From NCBI RefSeq assembly GCF_902502825.2, contig NZ_LR723670.1, forward strand, positions 1,426,001 through 1,490,000: a stretch of 64,000 bases of DNA, written 5' to 3'. This DNA is from Pseudorhizobium flavum (GTDB lineage Bacteria; Pseudomonadota; Alphaproteobacteria; Rhizobiales; Rhizobiaceae). Shown here one piece after another: positions 58,103 through 64,000 of this stretch; positions within the stretch are counted from its first letter, which is position 1; the number at the start of each line of letters is the position of its first letter. Below the pieces are notes generated by a model. The model saw only the letters and a program-made list of their open reading frames with translations, made no database searches and was not told the DNA's origin. Made by a program: the position numbers and the translations under genes.

Positions 58103-59449
58103 CTAATGCGCCTTGTGATGCGCCAGATAGTGTTCCAGCCAATGGATATCATAGTCGCCGTTGGCGATATCCTGATTGGACACCAGATCCTGGAAAAGGG
58201 GGAGGGTCGTCTTCACGCCGTCCACGACAAACTCATCGAGAACCCGGCGCAGACGCATCATGCATTCCACCCGGGTACGGCCGTGCACGATCAGCTTGCC
58301 GATGAGGCTGTCGTAATAGGGCGGGATTTTGTATCCGGCATAAACGCCCGAATCGACGCGCACGCCGAGGCCACCGGGCGCATGGAAATGCGTGATCGTG
58401 CCGGGCGACGGCACGAAGGTGCGCGGGTCCTCGGCATTGATGCGGCACTCGATGGCGTGGCCCGAGAAGGTTATCTCGTCCTGGGTCACCGAAAGGCCGG
58501 CGCCGGAAGCGACACGGATCTGCTCGTGAACCAGATCGATGTTGGTGATCGCCTCGGTGATCGGATGCTCGACCTGAAGACGCGTGTTCATCTCGATGAA
58601 GTAGAACTCGCCATTTTCGTAGAGGAACTCGACCGTCCCGGCGCCCCGGTATTTCATCTTCTTCATGGCGTCGGCGCAGATCTGGCCGATCTTCATCCGC
58701 TGCTCGACGTTGAGGGCAGGGGAATTTGCCTCTTCCCAGACCTTCTGGTGGCGGCGCTGCAGCGAGCAGTCGCGCTCGCCGAGATGGATGGCATTGCCTT
58801 CCCCGTCGCCAACGACCTGCACTTCGATGTGCCGCGGCTTGCCGAGATACTTCTCCATGTAGACGGCAGGATTGCCGAAAGCGGCTGCGGCTTCCGAGCG
58901 TGCCGTATCGAACGCCTCCTGAAGATCGTCCTCCGTCTTGGCCACCTTCATGCCGCGGCCGCCGCCGCCAGCCGTAGCCTTGATCAGCACCGGAAAGCCG
59001 ATCTTGCGCGCCGTTTCCAGCACGTTCTCCGATGTCACCTCGCCATCCGATCCGGGAACGACGGGAATTCCCAGCTCGACTGCCGTCTGCTTGGCGGTGA
59101 TCTTGTCGCCCATCAGCCGGATGTGCTCGGCCGTCGGTCCGATGAAGGTAATGCCATGCGCCTCGAGAATATCGGCGAACTTGGCGTTCTCCGACAGGAA
59201 GCCGTAGCCTGGGTGAACGGCATCCGCACCGGTGATTTCGCAGGCGGCGACGATCTGGTGAATGTTGAGATAGCTGTCACGCGACGGCGGCGGGCCGATG
59301 CAGACGCTCTCGTCGGCCAGCCGTACATGCATGGCATCGGCGTCCGCAGTCGAATGGACCGCGACGGTTGCGATGCCGAGTTCCTTGCAGGCGCGCAGAA
59401 CGCGAAGCGCAATCTCGCCGCGATTGGCTATGAGGATTTTCGAGATCAT
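58103..59449 (-). CDS. accC: Biotin carboxylase subunit of acetyl-CoA carboxylase
   Basis: This ATP-grasp enzyme carboxylates the biotin on AccB, the first half of malonyl-CoA synthesis. The 448-residue protein shows [17 protein letters not shown] at the start, the glycine-rich ATP loop [25 protein letters not shown] and [11 protein letters not shown] with the catalytic residues. It follows accB by 8 bases. The biotin ligase that supplies its partner is encoded at 13562. Confidence 0.97.
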   Translation of the reverse strand: MISKILIANRGEIALRVLRACKELGIATVAVHSTADADAMHVRLADESVCIGPPPSRDSYLNIHQIVAACEITGADAVHPGYGFLSENAKFADILEAHGITFIGPTAEHIRLMGDKITAKQTAVELGIPVVPGSDGEVTSENVLETARKIGFPVLIKATAGGGGRGMKVAKTEDDLQEAFDTARSEAAAAFGNPAVYMEKYLGKPRHIEVQVVGDGEGNAIHLGERDCSLQRRHQKVWEEANSPALNVEQRMKIGQICADAMKKMKYRGAGTVEFLYENGEFYFIEMNTRLQVEHPITEAITNIDLVHEQIRVASGAGLSVTQDEITFSGHAIECRINAEDPRTFVPSPGTITHFHAPGGLGVRVDSGVYAGYKIPPYYDSLIGKLIVHGRTRVECMMRLRRVLDEFVVDGVKTTLPLFQDLVSNQDIANGDYDIHWLEHYLAHHKAH

Positions 59450-59457
59450 TGGCGGTC

Positions 59458-59931
59458 CTATTCGATGACGACGAGCGGCTCGCCGTATTCGACCGGTTGC
59501 GCATCGTTGATCAGAATTTCCGTCACCTTGCCGGAGCGCGGGGCGGGAATCTGGTTCATGGTCTTCATCGCTTCGATGATGAGAAGGGTCTGCCCTTCCT
59601 TGACCGTTGCACCGACTTCGATGAACGGGCGGGAGCCCGGCGCTGGGGAGAGGTAGACGGTGCCGACCATAGGTGCCATGACCGCGTTGCTGTTGTCACG
59701 GGCGGCTGGCGCTGCTGCTGCCGGCGCTGCGGCGGCCGCGGCGGGCGCTGCTGCGGGAGCAGGGGCGTGGTGGGCGATCGGCGCCTGAACGTACTGCGTT
59801 GCCGATGCGCGGGAGACACGGATGCGCAGATCGTCCTGCTCGACTTCGATCTCGGTGAGGTCGGTGTCGTTGAGGATGTTCGCGAGATCGCGGATCAATC
59901 CCTTGTCGATACCGTTCTTCTTCTCAGACAT
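59458..59931 (-). CDS. accB: Biotin carboxyl carrier protein of acetyl-CoA carboxylase
   Basis: This protein carries biotin between the two half-reactions of acetyl-CoA carboxylase. The 157-residue protein has an N-terminal AccC-binding segment, an Ala/Pro linker (about residues 55-77) and a C-terminal biotinyl domain. The biotinylated lysine is Lys123 in EAMKTMNQI. It has Thr after AMK where E. coli has Met/Leu-type residues, which is within family variation. It is paired with accC. Confidence 0.97.
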   Translation of the reverse strand: MSEKKNGIDKGLIRDLANILNDTDLTEIEVEQDDLRIRVSRASATQYVQAPIAHHAPAPAAAPAAAAAAPAAAAPAARDNSNAVMAPMVGTVYLSPAPGSRPFIEVGATVKEGQTLLIIEAMKTMNQIPAPRSGKVTEILINDAQPVEYGEPLVVIE

Positions 59932-59958
59932 GGCAATTCCTATTGTTCTGTTATCTTG

Positions 59959-60396
59959 TCAGTCAGTGATGCTTTTCAAGGCGTGCAGCGCCAGGATGTA
60001 GCTGGTCGGGCCGAAGCCGCAGATCACGCCCTTGCATGCCGGCGCGATCTTCGAGTGATGACGGAATTCCTCGCGCGCATGAACGTTGGAGATGTGCACT
60101 TCTATCACGGGCACCGTTATTGCCTTGATGGCATCGTGCAGGGCAACCGACGTGTGAGTATAGGCGCCGGCGTTGATCGCCACGCCGACCGAGTGCTCGC
60201 CCGCCTCATGCAGCCAGCTGACTAGATCGCCCTCGTGGTTGCTCTGACGGAAGTCCACGTCCAGTCCAAGCTCGCGGCCAGCGGAAATGCAGTCGGCCTC
60301 CACGTCCTTCAGCGTCTTGCCGCCATAGATGCCGGGTTCGCGCTTGCCGAGCATGTTGAGATTGGGCCCGTTCAGGACAAAGACCGTCTTGCTCAT
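59959..60396 (-). CDS. aroQ: 3-dehydroquinate dehydratase type II
   Basis: This enzyme catalyses the third step of the shikimate pathway. I start at ATG 60396, giving 145 residues. Active-site signatures are VLNGPNLNMLGKREPGIYG with the catalytic Tyr, RQSNHEGDLVSWLH, INAGAYTHTSVAL and EVHISNVHAREEFR. The gene lies 27 bases before accB, as in related genomes. Confidence 0.97.
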   Translation of the reverse strand: MSKTVFVLNGPNLNMLGKREPGIYGGKTLKDVEADCISAGRELGLDVDFRQSNHEGDLVSWLHEAGEHSVGVAINAGAYTHTSVALHDAIKAITVPVIEVHISNVHAREEFRHHSKIAPACKGVICGFGPTSYILALHALKSITD

Positions 60397-60514
60397 CTTT
60401 TTCGATGTTCCACCAAAATTGAGCGCCACCTATAGCTCCCAAGACTAGCGAGGAAAAGCCCCCGCGGCCTGAAACGCCCGGCTTTCCCTGTGTGCATCGT
60501 TCTGCAATTGGAGG

Positions 60515-61273
60515 CTAGCAGGTGCTTTTTCCGCAGGCGCGGACGTTGGCGATCTTCTCCTGGAGCGCATCGTCGCCAACGGCCCCGAACAGGGCCTCAT
60601 TGCCGACGATGTAGGTCGGCGTACCCGTCACCCCGAGGTTGGTGGCCAGTGTGTAGGCGTCGCGAACGAGTTGGTCATTCGGGTTCTCTGCCATCGACTT
60701 GCGTAGGTCCGCTTCACTGATCCCGAGGGCTGCCGCGACCTCGATGGCGCTTTCCTCTGTGGCCGTGCCGGTGCTGCCAAGCAGAGCACGGTGGAATTCG
60801 CCGTATTTTTCAGGAGCGATGAGACGTACGGCATTGGAGACACGATGCGCGTCGAGCGAGTCCGGCCCGAGGATCGGCAGTTCCTTCAGAACGAAACGAA
60901 CCTTTGGATCTGTAGAAAGGACCTTTTCCATGTCGGCCAGAGCCCGCTTGCAGTAGCCGCAGTTATAGTCAAAGAACTCCACGACGGTGACGTCGCCATC
61001 GGGATTGCCAAGCGCAATATCGTCCTGCGAATTGAAGATCGCGTCGTGATTGGCGGCAACCGCCTGGCCAGCTTGCTCCAGGCGCTGCGAGTGCTGCTTC
61101 GCCTCAAGAGCGGCCTGAACCTCCAGCATGACTTCCGGATTTTCAAGCAGATACTCGCGGATGAACTGCCCCATCTCCTTCTTCTCATCCTCCTCGAGAG
61201 CGAGCGCCGGCGTCAGCCACAATGCGGTCATCAGCATCGAACCGAGTGCTAGGGTCTTGGAGCGGGCAAGCAT
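60515..61273 (-). CDS. DsbA family thiol-disulfide oxidoreductase
   Basis: This exported thioredoxin-fold protein probably forms or shuffles disulfides in the periplasm. I start at ATG 61273, giving 252 residues with a signal peptide (residues 1-26, ending PALALE). The redox motif is CGYC at residues 105-108 (FFDYNCGYCKRA), and the cis-proline loop is GVTGTPTYIVG. An N-terminal helical extension before the domain (residues 30-80) resembles Com1/ScsC-like proteins and could aid oligomer formation. An inverted repeat lies about 80 bases upstream. Confidence 0.9.
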   Translation of the reverse strand: MLARSKTLALGSMLMTALWLTPALALEEDEKKEMGQFIREYLLENPEVMLEVQAALEAKQHSQRLEQAGQAVAANHDAIFNSQDDIALGNPDGDVTVVEFFDYNCGYCKRALADMEKVLSTDPKVRFVLKELPILGPDSLDAHRVSNAVRLIAPEKYGEFHRALLGSTGTATEESAIEVAAALGISEADLRKSMAENPNDQLVRDAYTLATNLGVTGTPTYIVGNEALFGAVGDDALQEKIANVRACGKSTC

Positions 61274-61352
61274 GGATCTACCTCGTGAGATGGGTGTTGC
61301 GGCGGGAATATCCGCGATTTGGGGCAAAGCTAAGCCAAGCGCGGTCGCTACA

Positions 61353-61376
61353 GGAACAAAAAATCAGAAATGTTCC
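61353..61376. promoter_or_regulatory. Inverted repeat upstream of the DsbA-like gene
   Basis: GGAACA-N12-TGTTCC is a perfect 6-bp inverted repeat with an A-rich centre, about 80-100 bases upstream of the gene at 60515-61273. It may be an operator; it is not the LexA direct repeat. Confidence 0.3.
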
Positions 61377-61415
61377 AGCTGCTGACGATCATTTCTGCGT
61401 TGCCGACGCCGTTAA

Positions 61416-61440
61416 AGGAAATGGCCGCCGTGAGGCGGCC
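61416..61440 (-). terminator. Rho-independent terminator of rne
   Basis: An 8-bp perfect stem TGGCCGCC/GGCGGCCA with a 4-base loop lies 28 bases after the rne stop. On the minus strand it is followed by TTTCCTTT. Confidence 0.65.
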
Positions 61441-61467
61441 ATCTGATTAGCGAGGATGGGGGAAGTC

Positions 61468-64000
61468 TCAGAAGAAACCGCGTCGCTGCCACCAGCCGGC
61501 CTTCTTCGGCTTCGGCGGCTCACCGTCCGATTCATCACCGGCAGGCTCCGAGCTCTTCACCACGGGGTCCGATGAACTGATGTTGGACGCCCGATTGGCA
61601 CGTGCAGGCTTCTGTTCTTCTTCCGACGGAGCATCAGCTTGCGAAGCTTCCTCGCCAAGAGCGGCATCGACCTGGGGGGCAATGTTCGCTTCGGCTACGG
61701 GCTCTGCGGCCTCGGCAACGATCTCAAGGTCGGCTTCGGCGGGCGTGACTTCAGCAGTCACTGCCTTTTTCCGACTCCGGCGGGGCTTGGCGGGAGCAGG
61801 TACTTCCTCCACCGCCTCGGTTGCAGCGGTGGTTTCAGCAGCCTCCGTCTCACCGGTCGAGATTTCCGTCGCGACTACCTCAGGAACTGCCTCGTCCTCG
61901 GCGCCGGACTCATCGCCCGAGTCATCGGCCTCGTCGGATGCGGATGTCTCCATCCCGTCCTCCGGCCGATTGCGCCGACCACCGCGCTTGCCCCGGCGGC
62001 GGCGCTTGCGGCGTCCGTTTTCATCACCTTCCGCACCCTCGGAGGCTTCGGTGCCGGCTTCGGAATCATCCGCATCGCTGCCTTCTTCGGCGTCCGAATC
62101 GCTGTCGTCGGCCTCTGAAGCGGCTACGCCTTCCTGGCGGTCTCCGCCCTTGCCGCCGCGCCGGCGACGCCGACGCTTGCGCTTGCGGCCGTTCTGCTCT
62201 TCGCCCTGGGCCGAGGAAGCCGTAGCCGGGGCAGCGTTGGCATTACCCGCCTCTTCGTCTTCTTGATCCTCCTCGATGACGATGTCGTCATCGTCCTCCT
62301 CCACGGGGAAGGCGGCGAACTGCATCAGGCTTTCGATCCTGACGGGGTTCTCCACCGGCTCGCCGCGGTCGATGGCGAAGTGGCTGGAGCCGATTCCCTC
62401 ATCGGACTCGATGTAAATCGACACGCCAAAACGCTTCTCGTAATCCACGACGGTGTTGCGCTTCTGGTTGAGAAGATAGAGCGCAGTCTCCGGCGTGGTG
62501 CGCACCGTGATGTCGTGAGTCGTATTCTTGAGCAGGTGCTCCTCGACGCCGCGCAGTACATGAAGCGCAACCGACGACTGGGACCGAACATGGCCAGTGC
62601 CGCCGCAGTGCGTGCAGATCTGCGTGGTCGATTCCAACACGCTGGCACGAATGCGCTGGCGCGACATTTCGAGCAGGCCGAAATGCGAGATGCGGCCCAC
62701 CTGGATGCGGGCGCGGTCGTTCTTCAGGCAGTCCTTGAGCTTCTTCTCGACAGCGCGGTTGTTGCGCTTTTCTTCCATGTCGATGAAGTCAATGACGATC
62801 AGACCGGCAAGGTCGCGCAGGCGAAGCTGGCGTGCGACTTCCTCGGCCGCCTCCAAGTTCGTCTGGAGGGCGGTTTCCTCGATGGAGTGCTCTCGGGTCG
62901 AGCGCCCGGAGTTGACGTCGATGGCGACGAGCGCCTCGGTCTGGTTCATGATCAGGTAGCCGCCGGACTTCAGCGTCACCTGTGGCTGCAACATTCGGTC
63001 GAGCTGCGCTTCGATGCCCGAGCGCGAGAAGATAGGATGCAGGTCGCGGTAAGGCTGGACCACCTTGGCGTGGCTCGGCATCAGCATCTTCATGAAGTCC
63101 TTGGCTTCACGATAGCCTTCTTCGCCGGCAACGACGATTTCCGAGATGTCCTTGTTGTAGAGGTCGCGGATCGACCGCTTGATGAGCGAGCCTTCCTCGT
63201 AGACGAGGCACGGCGCGGTGGAGTTGAGCGTCAGCGTCCGGACATTCTCCCACAGGCGCATCAGGTACTCAAAATCTCGCTTGATTTCGACACGGGTGCG
63301 GTTGGCGCCGGCGGTGCGGACGATCACGCCCATGCCCTGCGGCACTTCCAGTTCGCGGGCAATTTCCTTCAGGCGCTTGCGGTCCTGCGGCTGGGTGATT
63401 TTGCGGGAAATGCCCCCGCCGCGCGCGGTGTTCGGCATCAGCACCGAATAGCGGCCGGCAAGCGAGAGATAGGTCGTCAGGGCCGCGCCCTTGTTGCCGC
63501 GCTCTTCCTTGGCAACCTGTACCAGCAGGATCTGGCGGCGCTTGATGACTTCCTGGATGCGGTATTGTTTGCGGGGCTTACGGACGACGCGATCGGGAAC
63601 CTCTTCCATCGCATCTTCGGCGCCGACCGATTCGATTTCTTCCTTCTCGCCATCATCGCTGTCGTCATCGTCGGAGTGACGGCGACCGCGGACGTCTTCG
63701 GAGATCGAATCGGTTTCGACCATCGCCGCCATTTCAGTCGGCGTGTCCTTGTCCTCGTCTGTGCCTTCGCTGCGCTCTGCAACCTCGGATGCTTCGGCTT
63801 CCGCCGTCTTCTTGCGCGAGCGGCTGCGGCGCGGTTTGGCCTTCGGCTTTTCGGCGGCCACCTCTTCGCCGGGGCTGGCCTCGGCAGCCTCGGAGCCGGC
63901 TTCGCTTTGCGAAGTGTCAAGCGTCGCATCGTCCGCCTGCGGCTGCGGGGCTTCTGCCGGGTCGCCCGCCTCGTCTTCGGCGATCTTCTTCTGTTCCTCT
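61468..64000 (-). CDS. rne: Ribonuclease E, 3' part (5' end outside window)
   Basis: This is the main endoribonuclease of mRNA decay and the scaffold of the degradosome. The frame is open to the window edge, giving about 843 residues; the N-terminal start is missing. An acidic, Glu/Ala-rich insertion interrupts the S1 domain, which resumes at VIKRRQILLVQVAKEE. The catalytic aspartates are in AIDVNSGRST and VIDFIDMEEKR, and the zinc-link cysteines in CTHCGGTG. The C-terminal ~280 residues alternate acidic stretches with Arg-rich patches (KRKRRRRRRGG), which are likely RNA- or partner-binding sites. A terminator follows. Confidence 0.95.
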   Translation of the reverse strand, partial: EEQKKIAEDEAGDPAEAPQPQADDATLDTSQSEAGSEAAEASPGEEVAAEKPKAKPRRSRSRKKTAEAEASEVAERSEGTDEDKDTPTEMAAMVETDSISEDVRGRRHSDDDDSDDGEKEEIESVGAEDAMEEVPDRVVRKPRKQYRIQEVIKRRQILLVQVAKEERGNKGAALTTYLSLAGRYSVLMPNTARGGGISRKITQPQDRKRLKEIARELEVPQGMGVIVRTAGANRTRVEIKRDFEYLMRLWENVRTLTLNSTAPCLVYEEGSLIKRSIRDLYNKDISEIVVAGEEGYREAKDFMKMLMPSHAKVVQPYRDLHPIFSRSGIEAQLDRMLQPQVTLKSGGYLIMNQTEALVAIDVNSGRSTREHSIEETALQTNLEAAEEVARQLRLRDLAGLIVIDFIDMEEKRNNRAVEKKLKDCLKNDRARIQVGRISHFGLLEMSRQRIRASVLESTTQICTHCGGTGHVRSQSSVALHVLRGVEEHLLKNTTHDITVRTTPETALYLLNQKRNTVVDYEKRFGVSIYIESDEGIGSSHFAIDRGEPVENPVRIESLMQFAAFPVEEDDDDIVIEEDQEDEEAGNANAAPATASSAQGEEQNGRKRKRRRRRRGGKGGDRQEGVAASEADDSDSDAEEGSDADDSEAGTEASEGAEGDENGRRKRRRRGKRGGRRNRPEDGMETSASDEADDSGDESGAEDEAVPEVVATEISTGETEAAETTAATEAVEEVPAPAKPRRSRKKAVTAEVTPAEADLEIVAEAAEPVAEANIAPQVDAALGEEASQADAPSEEEQKPARANRASNISSSDPVVKSSEPAGDESDGEPPKPKKAGWWQRRGFF

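Noticed and set aside
60445..60490. Terminator of the DsbA-like gene
   Set aside because: An AAAGCC/GGCTTT pairing exists but the stem is only 6 bp with a long loop and a weak T run, so it was not listed.

Overview
The window is a GC-rich (roughly 60% or more by eye) alphaproteobacterial chromosome segment. The protein sequences and gene order point to the Rhizobiaceae (Sinorhizobium/Rhizobium/Agrobacterium group): a nuo operon followed by birA, rnj, mce, proS, lolCD and dnaE; divK-pleD; pyrBC-plsY-dprA; and gatCAB. From memory this order closely follows two Sinorhizobium meliloti chromosomal blocks; I could not run a comparison. No phage, insertion sequence, CRISPR array, rRNA or tRNA was seen.

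Layout: 1-13559 (+) holds the 3' part of nuoD and then nuoE to nuoN, with one extra gene for a basic/helix-hairpin-helix protein between nuoF and nuoG. 13562-16767 (+) continues with biotin ligase, RNase J, a methylmalonyl-CoA epimerase-type protein and a small DUF1467 membrane protein. A probable sRNA lies antiparallel at 16784-16928. 17202-24381 (+) holds proS, lolC, lolD, a 28-residue membrane peptide gene and dnaE. 24388-27505 (-) holds an L,D-transpeptidase, dinB with an SOS-type promoter, and a DUF3572 gene. 27637-29395 (+) is divK-pleD. A second structured RNA candidate (29654-29793) and rpmG follow.

30131-41871 (-) holds a topA-rnr-DUF983-NUDIX-MFS unit and a pyrB-pyrC-plsY-dprA unit, with a small gene between them that is broken by an in-frame TAG. 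41993-48024 looks most accessory: an AidB-like acyl-CoA dehydrogenase, an AEC transporter with a divergent TetR gene, and a TetR / amidohydrolase / TctC-type binding-protein cassette. 48271-57475 holds two small membrane proteins behind a CtrA-type site, ruvX, a UPF0173 hydrolase, gatC-gatA, an mscS gene broken by an in-frame TAG, three GNAT acetyltransferases, gatB, the complex I accessory protein NDUFA12 and a DUF2155 protein. 57478-64000 (-) holds aat, accC, accB, aroQ, a DsbA-like protein and the 3' part of rne.

Most of the content is housekeeping: respiration, translation, lipid and pyrimidine synthesis, RNA decay, replication and cell-cycle signalling. The less ordinary signals are two non-coding RNA candidates, two single-codon TAG disruptions, a pyrB-linked dihydroorotase homologue without key metal-binding residues, a possibly SOS-controlled 28-residue membrane peptide, and regulator/operator pairs in the accessory stretch. 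I did not find a clearly new multi-gene system.
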